From Lingula anatina (lineage: Eukaryota; Brachiopoda; Lingulata; Lingulida; Lingulidae), in assembly GCF_001039355.2 (NCBI RefSeq), contig NW_019775407.1, positions 154,817 to 213,330 on the forward strand: 58,514 bases of DNA, read 5' to 3'. Made by a program: the position numbers and the translations under genes. Below, piece after piece: positions 1 to 13,700 of this stretch; position 1 is the stretch's first letter, and the number at the start of each line of letters is the position of its first letter. Under the pieces are notes generated by a model, which was given only the letters and a program-made list of their open reading frames with translations, did no database searches and was not told where the DNA came from.

Positions 1-11
1 CCCCACACACA

Positions 12-62
<51 letters not shown>
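1..62. repeat. (CA)n microsatellite
   Basis: An almost pure CA dinucleotide run opens the window. It lies in the intron upstream of the first visible ABCB exon. Confidence 0.95.
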
Positions 63-64
<2 letters not shown>

Positions 65-166
65 GTCTACCTGCTGCAGATTTACCAGTGTTATGTTTTC
101 CTCCGAATTGGAGAAAAAAGTCAAGGTGAAAAACAGCCCTGATATTTAGTTTCATTTTTTTTCCAG

Positions 167-3100
167 GCTCCGCCAACAAAGTTTCCCCAGAAGATCCAAA
201 AGAAGAAAAGGATGAAAAGAAGAAGGAAGAGCCAGAAAAGATGGTCGGGGTATTTGAGATAGTAAGCTCAGTTTTCTACATTGTTTGACATTTTTGGCCT
301 TTTGGTGAATAGATGCATGATTTTTAGCTTGTAATTCTTAAGAATCACAGTACTGTCAAATGTCATGATAATGTTTGTTGTTTGTGTACATACATAATGT
401 ACTGAATTGACCAAATCTGTAGATTTTTACAAAGCACAGATACAGGTCTACCCAACTACCAGACTCGGCACTGAATGATCCTGAATTCACCGGTAGATCA
501 GACCACACTACCCGTTTTCAAGGTGTCGCGTCTGATACTGTGTAATGCGATCTGACACACACCTTGAAAACGGGTAGTGTGGTCTGATCTACCGGTGAAT
601 TCAGGATCATTCGGTGCCGAGTCTGGTAGTTGGGTAGGCCTTTGATATATTAAAAATTTTATGAAGAAAGTTCAGTATGATCCTAATTCAGTAACTTGGG
701 TAAGGAAGAACAGACTGCATGTTTTGGAGAAAGGAACAGCACTCCCGATTTTAATGCGAAACTGTTTTCCTGACATCACTGACAGGTTTATGGTACTTGT
801 CAATAATTACTTTGCCAAACACACCTTTTCTTAGGTACCCTGGAAAATGCACATGGAATGTTAAGGTTCTTCATTCTCCACTCTGCCTATGCCAAAACAA
901 CAATCCTGGCACATCCTGAATTTTTTTTTCTAAAGAAACAATAACTTGTCATTGGTGACCATGGTGTATTTCAGTTCCGCTTTGCCTCTGGCTTTGACTA
1001 CTTCCTGATGAGCATAGGGAGCCTGGCAGCCATTATACATGGACTGGCCCTGCCGTTGATGATCGTGGTCTTTGGCGATATGATTGACTCCTTTGTGGGA
1101 GATGGGAGTGTGGTTACGCGGGCCTTACAAGCATGCGCTGACAATGCTGCAGCCAATAATATCACTACACAGTCCTCTGTTACATATAATGAGGAATATT
1201 TCAGAAAGAACCCACAGGTTTTGGAGTGAGTGCTTTTTTGTTATAATTGTAGTGATTTCCATTCTTTTCACTGGTCTTGCCCTAGTATGAAATTACTTTT
1301 AACCAAATGGCTGTGTTCTTCTTTTAGGTAAATCAATTGAACAAAATCAGTGATATAATTGCCAGAAAAAAATATTAAAAATAATAATAATAATAAATGA
1401 AGTAATAAGTGCTTTGATATTAACACCTAAAACTGCTTATGACTGGCATATTCATTTTATTTTAGGGGATGTTGTCAGTTGATCAATGCCACAGGGTGCA
1501 CCAGCAGCAACATCCTGGACCAGATGACAACTTTTGCCCTCTATTATGTGGGTGAGTATTTCGCATAGCACACTGCTGTACTGTGTCACACCTAACACAC
1601 TGCTCTACTGTGTCACACCTAACACTCTGCTCTACTGTGTCACACCTAACACACTGCTGCACTGTGTCACATCTAACACACTGCTCTACTGTGTCACACC
1701 TAACACACTGCTCTACTGTGTCACACCTAACACACTGCTGCACTGTGTCACACCTAACACACTGCTCTACTGTGTCACACCTAACACACTGCTGCACTGT
1801 GTCACATCTAACACACTGCTCTACTGTGTCACACCTAACACACTGCTGCACTGTGTCACATCTAACACACTGCTCTACTGTGTCACACCTAACACACTGC
1901 TGCACTGTGTCACATCTAACACACTGCTGTACTTTGTCACACCTGTTACTTGCTGGTTGCTATAAACCATACTGGCAACTATCTTGCATATGGAGGATAT
2001 TGCATTTACTACAACATATGATGATTGTTTGTTTCTGTTTGGTGGGCTTGGCACTCTTTATCTTTACAATTGCGTGTTGAGCAACATTGTGCAGGTCGGA
2101 TGTCACTGGAGACAGGTAGGGACTAAGAAGGCAGGGAGGGGGAGTGTCAACAACTTTTTTTTGACCACTGACAATGTGAATGCTACTTAGTTGTCAGTAT
2201 AGACCGGAGAAGATGTCAGATTGACAATGAAACATTTCTAAGTAGAATCGCATATCCTTAGTTTAATTGTGGTCTAAGAACCTTTACCTGTGGTCAAAGA
2301 ACCTTTACCATCTACCCCTGTGCATTTTTTAATTAAATTTTATACCAACTTGTTATTTTCCCCAGGTATTGGTGTTGGGGTGATGGTGTTCAGCTACCTG
2401 GAGTATTCCATGTGGACCTGGTCATCTGAGAGACAGGCACACACCATCCGCCTGGCCTTCTTCCGCTCCGTGCTCCACCAGGAGATTGGCTGGTTTGACA
2501 CACACGAGCCAGGAGAGCTGAATACCAGGATGTCTGAGTAAGTGGTCACTTGGAGTGCATTCACAATGAAAGTATCGTACTAGGTAGATCGATCCAACTC
2601 TGCGGGGACACTGGCTGAATGCAATCAGATTAACTGAATGACAAGCCTCCTTGAGCAGCATGAGAGTTAATCACCCCACAGCTGCTCAAGGGAGTTTTCA
2701 GAATTATTCTGATGGAAATTCATCTGTATAGTATTGCCACTGGCTTGGAATATGCCAAGATTTTCAAGAGTTAGGGTAGAAATTCAAAAGTTTGTAATTC
2801 ATCCAACATGATTGTTTTAAATGAATTGGGCATTGAGACTTCTTTAAAAATGAGTACTTTATAGCAGAAAAATCTCACCAGGTGACATGTTATGGTAGAT
2901 TGTGTTTGGTGGTCCTTCATGGCTTATATATATTTTTACTTTTTCTTTTTCAGTGACATCTCTAAGATAGCTGCAGGTATTAATGAGAAACTGGGTCAGT
3001 TTTTCCAGGGGATAGCAGCCGCCCTCGCCTCTCTCATCCTGGCATTTGTGAAAGGCTGGTTACTGACGCTGGTCGTACTGGCTGTCAGTCCGCTCATCAT

Positions 3101-4942
3101 TTTGGCGTCAGGGATAATGACATATGTGAGTATTGAATAAATTGTGAAGCAATTTTGGGTTCTTAATCAATAAACTTTTCAGGAAGGGAAGGGTAGACAG
3201 TAGCTTTTGTTATAGCTTTTCTCAACATATGCTTTACATAGGGTATGTGATATTAAGCCAATTTTATTATTTCTGCGTAATTGGAATTCCTTCATGACTG
3301 CATGCGGTAAAAAAGTATAAATTATGCATAAAGCCAATTAAGATTTGTCTTGTTGATTTTTTCGGTGATTTCATTAGTCTTCACTATGAATCATTGGTTT
3401 CTTTTCATAATATAGTTAAGATTAATTTTCACAGCTTATCATAGCAGTGACTATTGGTTAATTGTCTTACATTATTAACTTTCACAGCTGACCACCCAAA
3501 TGACCAGCAATGAGTTGACAGCCTATGCCAAGGCAGGCTCAGTTGCAGAAGAAGTACTGGGCGCTATCAGAACTGTGGTAGCATTTGGAGGCCAGGATAA
3601 AGAGTGTGACAGGTAGGCATGTTTGAGACTGATCTGATACATGGAACAGTGAATTCATTTGTGCCAGATTGACATGTTTATTGATAGATTATTTTACAAT
3701 TTGGGACTAAGTTTGAAAACTACATTTAACAGGTATATTAAATGAGTTTGAAATCAGCAATGACAATAACAGTAGTAATGTCAGAAATTCTAACTTCAAA
3801 AAGGAAAAATCTTGATCCATGATAATGCTGTAGTTTAAATTTTATCCCAATTACAGCACAACACTGACAATGACAAGAAGTCTGATATAGAAAAACAAGG
3901 AGCTTTTATTTATTTTAGATTAAGCTACTACTAGGTCAATGCCATTAAATTATTATATAATGATATTTTATATAAAAAAATATTATCTGTATTATTAATA
4001 TTATTGCAAATAAGGTAAGCAAATAACAGTGATTTAAATTGATATGTCATTTATTATTACTTTTTTTCCAGGTATAACAACAACCTTGAAGATGCCAAGA
4101 AGTCAGGTATCAAGAAGGCCCTGACCACAGGGGCAGGGATGGGGTTCACCTGGATGATCATCTTTGGGGCCTATGCCCTGGGGTTTGGGTATGGGGCACA
4201 CCTGGTCAGAACAGATACCACCTACACTGTGGGAAACATGATGCTGGTACAGACTGGAATATTATCTTAAATGTGTTTATAGATTTATATTGTATGGTGG
4301 ATAATAATGAATATTATTAGGGAACAAGTTATTGAAGTGAGATTTTCTGTGGAATTGGATTTTGTGTGCATTTTTGATACTTTTCCTTCCAGGTCACTTA
4401 GGTCATCTTATAAATCAAGTCAGGAAAAGGTCTAAATGTAAATTGATTGCCCAAGTTGAATTTTGTTATGTTCAAAGTTTTAAGTTATATGTAACCTTAT
4501 TACATGTACCCCTCCTCCTACTCCTGTCTTGTAGGTGTTCTTTGCTGTGATCATAGCAGCCTTCTCCCTGGGGAATGCCACTCCAACCCTGGCCAACTTT
4601 GGCACGGCGCGTGGTGCCGCGTACGTCATCTACCGCATCATAGACAAAGTGCCAGAGATCAACAGCGACTCTGAGGAAGGGATGAGACCGGACTCTGTGA
4701 GGGGAGAGATTGAGTTCAAGAACATCCACTTTAAGTATCCGTCCAGACCTGATGTGAAGGTATAGTGTATTTTCTGCCACTGTCATAACTTATTGCCATT
4801 TTGGAAAAAAAACACAGAAGAATTTTATCAATAATATCTTGATCTGTTGAAATTAATATTTTGAATCAATGTTTAGATGACCACAGTCTGTTTAAACCCT
4901 TGTAGATTTTCTCACTCTGTATATATACGTTCATATATATAA

Positions 4943-5008
<66 letters not shown>

Positions 5009-7662
5009 TGTGTATAATTCTGCATATATACATAAATATACTGTGTATAGCTTTACATGCATACATAAACTGTGTATAGCAGGTAGCATATATACTGAAC
5101 CAGACCCCTGATTGGCTGCTATATTCCAGGTACTGGACGGGTTTAACTTGACGGCCACCAGAGGGCAGACTGTGGCCTTGGTGGGGTCATCTGGCTGTGG
5201 CAAGTCCACCTGTATCCAGTTACTACAGAGGTTCTATGACCCAGAGGAAGGACAGGTCAGTGTCATCTTAGAATCTTTATTTTGAGTCCGCTGTTTTTAC
5301 AGTGTAGTTTGCTAAATGCCATCTGTGTCTTTGGCCAAATAGCTGGACCTTAAAATATTACATGTCAGAAGTCAAGTGTACGAGTTTTTAAATAAGAGAG
5401 ACCTTAAATTAAGGAAAAATTAATCATGAAGTTTGCTTTGTAATGGTGGCTAACTTTACAGACTGTACATGTGACATTCATAAGTAGAAAAGATGTTTTG
5501 GCACTTAAAAAAACAATGTTTTTGATAAATTTGAAAAGAAAAATGTTGATAAATTTCACATCTTTCACCAGGTGTTCCTGGATGGTGTAGACATCAAGGA
5601 CCTGAACATCAAATGGCTGAGGAACCACATTGGTGTAGTCAGCCAGGAGCCTGTCCTCTTTGCCACCACCATCGCAGAGAACATCCGCTATGGGCGGGAT
5701 GGGGTCACTCAGGAGGAGATTGAGAAAGCAGCCAAGGAGGCCAACGCCCATGACTTTATTTCACAACTACCTGATGTAAGTGGATTTTTTTTTTATTAGT
5801 TTGTTTGTTTATTTATTTATTTTTTATTTTATTTTATTTTTTTAAATTAAGCAGTATTGGATTTTCTACAAATGTCAATTTTTTTTAGCATTCACAGGTC
5901 CAAGCTATTGTCGTTTCAAATTATGATTCTTATTGTCATAGTTATAATGTAATCCTGAAATGAAGACACCAAAAGAGTTAAAAATCAACTTTTAAGCCTT
6001 CTTGTGAAAATGAAGGTATATTGAGTTACAGCAGATATACTGTTTTGATATATTTCAACTAATAATGAAATGTTTTAGACAGCCGTCATTTGTTTCTTCA
6101 TAATTTTCATGATCCTAAATTTTCCTCTGCAGCAATATGAGACCCTGGTGGGGGAACGTGGTGCTCAGCTCAGTGGAGGACAGAAACAAAGAATTGCCAT
6201 CTCCAGAGCTTTGGTCAGGGACCCGAAAATCTTGCTTTTAGATGAAGCCACGTCTGCTCTGGACACGGAGAGTGAGGGGATTGTCCAGGCTGCTCTGGAC
6301 AAGGTATGTTTCTTTCTGTCAGTGTTATAGGTTATTACCACAGTTTCTGTATCCCTATAAATTCAGTACCCTTTTTTCCAACAGAATGTTTTGTTTTCAA
6401 TACTGCATGAAAAAGGAGTTTTCAAATATTCTGAGAAGTGATAATGGTTCAGGAAATATTTATGATAGTTGTGTAAGAAGTTGTGGAATCTTATAAGAAG
6501 GACATTTTGGAATAAAGTAGGAAGTTTTTACAATACAGTTTCTTGGTTTTTTAGGAATCTTTAGCTCCAGGAACTTTAAAATGTGTCTTGCTTCTTTAGA
6601 AATTAAGAATTGTTCTATAGGTACGTCAGGGGAGGACAACATTGGTGATCGCCCATCGTCTCTCCACCATCAGGACAGCAGATATTATTGTGGGTCTTGA
6701 AAAGGGCGTGGCTGTGGAGCAGGGGACACATGACGAACTGATGAGCAAACAGGGAGTTTACTACACACTGGTTACCATGCAGGTAAGGAGGCTTCTCTCT
6801 TTCTCTCTTTTCCTGTCTCACTGGTCATTCTTCAAGCATGCTCTGAATTTTTAAGTTCTTGATTAATCTTTTTCCAATTTGGTTAAAAGATTTTGATTAA
6901 ATCAAGATAGTTTAACTTTCCATTGTTTCTAACTATTTATTTTCATCATTTTCAGTCTCAGAAGAAGGATCAGGAATCAGATGGTGTGTATTATTTGTTA
7001 GTAGTTGCAATGTTTTATGAGACAGTACTCAAAAGATTTTAAAAATTTAATAATCTTTTTTTCCCTTTTGTATATTTAACACTTTTTGAATGCTTGATAA
7101 CCATTGTGACAACTTACCACGTTTGTGAGATCCAACAACTACTAACATTAAATTATTAAGTTATATATAATCAATATCTTCATTGAATGATTTCTGTTTT
7201 TGCTTTTCAACAATCAGTCCAGGGTAGGTGAAGTGACTTTATTCCATGTACGGTGTTTGTATTTTACTTTATATTTGATCCACATTATCCCCAGCTCCTT
7301 GCCTTTGCTGACCTGGAATGATTTATTTTATTTTAAGCTTTTCAAATTATTTATTTATTTATTTGCTGTCATGTCATACAAATTTTATTTAAAGGTTTTG
7401 GTTGCTTTTTTATCCCGATCCTATGTTTGTTTCAGTGTATATTGTACATTACAGTGCATCAAACCAGGTTCAGGATTTTGTTGATTTTGTTTTTGTACGT
7501 GAATGTGATATTACATTTGATTAGGTTTAATCACCAGTATATGTATGTGTACAAACACCCACACGCCCTCTCCCAATATTTTGTAGTGGTAGGTTTGTGC
7601 AAGTATACAGGAACATGTGAATGAGAAATAGTGTAGTTCTTAAAGTTCATCAGCCATTCTCT

Positions 7663-7707
<45 letters not shown>

Positions 7708-10700
7708 AGAGAGAGAGAGAGAAAGAGAGAGAGTAGATTGGCAATAAGGATTAGTTCTCTACTTCTACACAGTCAACAGTATTTCCCTTTCACAGATGTT
7801 AATTTGAGAGCAATTTTTGGAGGAGTTGCTTTTTTTGTCTGTATGACTGAAAAGCCTGCTCCTAGTGGGATGTACAAGTGAATTTATGTAATCGACTTAA
7901 CTATTCTTTTTTTCAGACTCTTCAGTATTTCTTTTAAACTATAGTAAAATGCCTTTGATTTGAAAGTCACTTAAGTCTGTGAATGTGGACTGTCAGAATA
8001 AAATACTAACAAAGTTTGCCGTTTCTCTTGAGGATAATGCATTGATCAGTCTGAAACTGTCTATAATTCTTTTGAGATTTGGTGTATTGATACAGATAAC
8101 GAATATAAATTCTTTATGATGATAAGAACTAACTCTTACTTTCATTGTGTTTGATATTTTATCTAGTATTTATCTTCTTAACATATAACATTTCTCATTT
8201 CTTGCATCAAGCTGCTGTGGAAGAATCGGGTATGTCTGTGATGAAGAATTAAAAAAATATATATATATTCTTTTAACTTTTTTTCTGTTATGAAAGTTTC
8301 AAGATTTTTCTGTCGGTATGCCTTTGCTTTAGTTCAAAGATGGTATTATAAGATCTGATCCTGCTGTGTAAAGCACCTTATTTTACATTGAAAATTTTGT
8401 ATACATTAAACACATTGAGCTTATTAAAAAAAAAGGAAAAAATGCCTATTAAAAATTGCTATTAACAGCTCAAAATAAAATCTGACATCCAAAGGTGAAT
8501 TAGGCACTTAGCAGAGCAGAAAGAACCCCATGTTAAACGTCTTTGAAGTTATTTGTTGCTTTTGTCCTTGTGACTGATTATTCCCAATTTATCATAATTG
8601 TTGCTTTTGCATTAGTATTTCTCATACAAAATGGCTGGAGAGATATATTTAAAAAGAAGATAAATTTTGCTAATTCAAAAAATTGGAATATTGGCCTCTG
8701 ACTTCTGTAACACTTCTTAAAACTCTCCACCTGTTTTGTTTTGGAATTAAGGCTTTGATCAAGAGACTGTTGTGTGTGTGTGAATAAATATTATTGCATC
8801 TTCAACATATTAGCTTTCTTCTCCACTGATTGATGAGGGTCATTTTTTGGCCTCAATTAGTAATTGTAATAACTTAAACTGGAAATGGTCTTTGTCACCA
8901 TTATATCTGATAACATTCACATAATATTATATAATATTATAAGATTCTTGGTACAATAGAACACTGGGTGGTTGGCTATTTCCAGTTAAAGTTAGTGCAT
9001 TTTCCCAATAGTGACATTTCTTTCCTCATTTTAGTTAGTTATCATGTTAAATTTCATTTGCAGTTTCCCATTTTTACTGTAAAAATAATTTTTTTTTTCA
9101 AAAAAGTTTTCAAAAATTAGATATAGAACTGAGCTCACTCCAACATAGAATGCTTTAGCCAAATTCAAAGCATTGTTTTATTAATAAGTAGTTTGCTTTA
9201 AAAAGAACAAAAATAATATAATATAATATGATATTGTTTTTTTACCAAGTGTATAATTGATTTGGTTCAAAATTTTGATTTTGTTGGACTTGTGTATCTC
9301 TTTGGTTAAGGAAATGTTGTCCTGCAGTGAGAACAGGTTTATATATATACGTGTATGTATATTTATGTGTATGTTTTGTCCTGTCTGAAATTGTAAGCTT
9401 TTTGGTGCCTGGACTCTATATAGAGATTAGACTTTTTAGCATGAAAAATGTTTTTGTAGCAAATTTCTATGAAGTCAGGATGGTGTAAATTAGTCAGCTT
9501 ATCAGTGACATCAAAACTAATTGAACAAGCTTTCTGCTTTGGTTATCGTACAAAATGGTTGATCTCATTTACCTTGCCAAGCAACTTATCTGATGATAAA
9601 ACTGAACAGCAGCTAATTGGTACTTCATACACTGTACACCACATGACATGTGCAGGTTTAAAATTCCTTGTCCTGACAGTAAGTTATGGAAAAAATGCAT
9701 GTCATTTTGCTTACATATTTAAGCAGTATACCAAAAAAAAAAAATTGTCACTGCTTGGTTGATTTTTCTTTGGGCTTTGCCTTTGCCTGATTATAAAAGA
9801 AATTTTAAAAATTATAATTTTTTCATGAATAATTATTTTGCAATGCCAGTTATGCCACATTATCATTTAACAGTATTTTAAATCAAGTGTTTGAATACTT
9901 GATGGATGAGAACAGTTTTTATTCAAACTAAGTTTTATCTTGCAATTTTTTTTCCAGACGAAGATGAGGAGGAAGTGATTCCAGAAACCAAGAAATCTGA
10001 ATTGGACCGTTCACTGAGCCATCGTGATAGCCAGCGCAAGTTTAACCGGATGACATCTGTGGCCTCAGTGAAAAGTGAGGCAAAGGAAGGGGAGAAGAAA
10101 GAGAAAGAGGAAGAAGAAGAAGAGGTGAGATAGAAATCAGAAAAATGATACCTTGACTGTAAGATGGTTAGTCTATCTGTAGTAAAGGTCAGTATACTAA
10201 CTACATCAAAAAATTCAAGTTGATTTTTTTTCTTTTTCAGAAACAAAGATTTAATCATAATACTTTAGTTCTTGAGTTCAAACTGCAGTGTATATATTTC
10301 TCATTGGGAACTGTGATAGCTGCGTTATTTTCTTTAAACGCTTCTTATCATGTCTATAAGTGCCTTGATTGTTAATTACAAAATTATACCAAAGTAACAA
10401 TACTTTCTTTAGGCATATATTGTATGGATATAAGATAATGCTCTATTTGTTTTGTTGCAGAAATTGCCAGACCCTCCAATGAAACGTATTTTCCGTCTGA
10501 ATGCCCCAGAGTGGTTCTATATTCTGATTGGTTGTTTCTCTGCTCTCATCAATGGCGGCATACAGCCAGCCTTTGCTATCATATTTGCCGAATTCTTGGG
10601 AGTAAGTAAACATTAACTTTAAATTTTTATTGTAAAATAATGATTACATTGAAATTGTGATTTTATTTTCTGTATGGCAGGCAGGATTAATTTTATGCTG

Positions 10701-13700
10701 TTTTGGGATATATTATTTTTGACAGTGGCGTTCTGTTTTCAGATAATGATAAAAGAATATTATATATATTTTGGAAATTTAACATGATGCTTTTAATTCA
10801 GTATTTAAGGTTGATTTTTACGTTTACTTACATTTTTAACATAATTAAAAAAATCAGTAATGAGTTTGTCTTCCTCTCTGTTCAGGTGTTTGTGGAATAT
10901 CCAACAGAAACCCATGCAGACAAACAGGCAGAGACCACTTTCTTGTACTCCATGATACTGTTAGGCCTGGGTGTGCTCTCCGCTATTGCCATGATTTGCC
11001 AGGTATTATTTGTTTTATAATATATGGCCATATTCACAACAGAGGACTAACTAGACCGTGGATCAAATATGGTCAACCCACTTGAATAGTTTTCTGATTT
11101 TAGTTTTTACCTTAGAAACAGATGTCATTAAATGTGAAACAGATAGAAAATTAATGCACATAAATATATACATCCACATTAGTTGAATGCAAATTTTGGT
11201 GAATGTTTCACTATCTTTTAGGTGTTCTTCTTTGCTGTTTCTGGAGAAAACTTGACGCTGAGACTGAGGCAGTTGGCATTCAGGGCCATGCTAAGACAGG
11301 TAAGTTCAATTCTCTCCCTCCCTCCATCTCCCACCCCCACACCCCAAAAAAAGTCACTGCCATAAATGATAAAATTATTAATTCTCTTACTATCTTTTAT
11401 ATTACCCCTGGCAGGATGAATTTTTTGTCTTAATCCACATCGCTTGATAATCCCTGTTTATTTAAAAAATTACTTCTTTAAAAATTATTTATTTAACAAT
11501 TTCAGCAGCTAAGTATTTGAACTATTTTTTACCACAATTATCATCTAAAAAAGCACTTTCTCAGACTTGATTTCTCTCTCAGGACATTGCCTACTTTGAT
11601 GACCATAAGAACAGCACGGGGGCCCTGACCACACGGCTGGCCACGGAGACCTCTGCAGTACAAGGGGTGTGTAGCTTCTTATAGCTCAGGTGTAGATTCC
11701 AACTTCAAGGATGTTTATGAACATACATTTGAAAGTCCTTTATGTCTATTTATTTAAAATTGAAGCAAGTTTAGTACAGTTCTATGATGTTTGTATAAGT
11801 GTTCCATCCATCTTTTAGTTTTAGATGAATTTTTATGATCATGATAATAATTATTGTAATATTTTAAATTATCACAATATTTCTTGCCATGAAAAGACCA
11901 AGAAATTATAGAATAACATATTTATTTAGAAAAGGTTGTACTCCAAGAACTGAGATATTACTGTGAACATATACACTGTGATAGCAGTGATTACAGTATG
12001 GTTCAGACAGTGCAATGTTTTTTTTCTGAATTTTAATGACTAAATGACCTGAACCCATGAAAGGATTTCTGAGTATTAAGGCAGCATTTTGACGATACTT
12101 GTGTATAGTGACATATTATCACACACTGACTGTATTTATTTTCTTACAAACTTTTGTTACAACTTTTATTATAAAGCTTGTTTTATTAGATTTGTGCATT
12201 AACTTAATACAATTTTATAACCTCTTTTTGCAACAATTTCAGGCCACAGGGGCTCGTCTCGGAACAATTATCCAATCAATTGCGAACATGGGAACTGCCA
12301 TAATTATCGCTTTTGTCTTCAGTTGGGAGATGACTCTTCTTATCATTGCTTTCCTCCCCTTCATTGCTGTGGGGGGAATGCTAGAAATGCGCCTCATGTA
12401 CGGGGCAACCATCAGAGACAAAGAAGCTCTTGAGAATGCTGGGAAGGTACATTGTTTGCATGTTGGCCAATAGATGGCATTACTGTCTAACTCTCCTGTT
12501 TTGTTTTCTATCTCTCTCTTTTACTATAGGCTACTGGAGCTCGACTGGGGACAATAGCTCAGTCTATAGCTAACATGGGGACGGGTGTAGTCATAGCCTT
12601 CATATTCAGCTGGGAACTAACTTTACTAATCTTCGCGTTTTTGCCCTTTATCGCAATTGGTGGGGCACTGGAGATGAGGATTATGCAAGGAGCCATAATC
12701 CGCGATAGAGCTGCCCTAGAGAATGCTGGGAAGGTACATGTACAGGATTTCCAACTCATGCTTGTTCAAATTGAAAGTTTGATTCGAAATTCTGAGATTC
12801 TGAGAAATTCTGAGATATAAATTGGTTATAGTCACTATGTCCTCGGATTCAAGCTCAAAATTGTGTTAAAATTGATTTATTTATATTTTGATATTGGCAA
12901 CACAAGGATCACCTGTTTTTAAGATTGATTTGGGCAGTGATGTTCCGTACTCTATAGATATGCAAATTAAACTAAAATCTTAATTTTACACTGCAATAAG
13001 AAAATTAACAAGCATGCATGTCTAAAGTCATCATAAAAAACGTCAATCATAATTTGATTATAAACAGTGGATTTGAGGTTAGAAATGTTTTTGGTATGTG
13101 GAAATCCAGCTTAATTTGCCCCATGAATTTTTGATCCTGTCAGCAGGAACCTTTATTTAGATCCCACAGCTGGTGACTTTGGGTATGGTAGAAAAGATAA
13201 GGTTAACAGTTATAGCAAATTGATTCTAATTACTAAAAACTTTACCACTTTCTACTGGTTTAATTTAACTGCCCTTATCTCTGTCTCTTTTAACGTTACT
13301 TTTCTAGTTAATACTCTGTATTATATGTTTTTGTTTCTATTTTATCCTTAGCTTGGTGAATCAGATTCAAAATAAAAATGATAAAATTAAGTTGGAATAA
13401 AATTGGAAGCAAAATTTCAGGACACAAAGTCTTAAACAAATTTGCAAGAAGTAGTTTTACCATGCACATAAGGTCTACTGACAAATTCAATACTCCTTTG
13501 CAAACATGAATTGCTCTTGCAAATTTGTAATGAAAAATTTGATTACAAACTCTGTGGGACTGTTTTCTGCCAACTGAGGAGTTTGTTGCATGCTCGAAAA
13601 TTTTGCTATCCAGTCCTGTCTGCCTGTGTGAGTGTATTGCTTTCTGTACATTGGTATTAATTTGACCTACAGGTAGATTGCTATAAAATACTTGTATCAT

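Larger units (their letters stand above)
6956..10124 (+). other. ABCB inter-domain linker exons
   Basis: Three exons (6956-6983, 28 nt; 8212-8229, 18 nt; 9958-10124, 167 nt) encode the charged linker between the two halves. It includes an acidic stretch, an [12 protein letters not shown] segment with basophilic-kinase-like sites, and an E/K-rich end. In mammalian P-gp the linker is phosphorylated by PKA/PKC; the R-x-x-S content here suggests the same but is not proof. The introns 6984-8211 and 8230-9957 hold no other coding sequence that I can see, only AT-rich sequence and a GT/GA repeat. Confidence 0.8.

Noticed and set aside
1483-2080. Long open frames on both strands across the minisatellite (C/V/R/D- and T/H/L-rich peptides)
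   Set aside because: They arise because the 27-bp unit is a multiple of three and lacks stops. Periodic peptides on both strands, inside an intron of a well-supported gene, are not evidence of coding.
4866-5209. Minus-strand frames rich in I and Y
   Set aside because: Produced by the (AT)n repeat and by the antisense of the Walker A exon.
13308-13700. 130-aa minus-strand frame in an ABCB intron
   Set aside because: AT-rich composition, no domain motifs and no splice partners.
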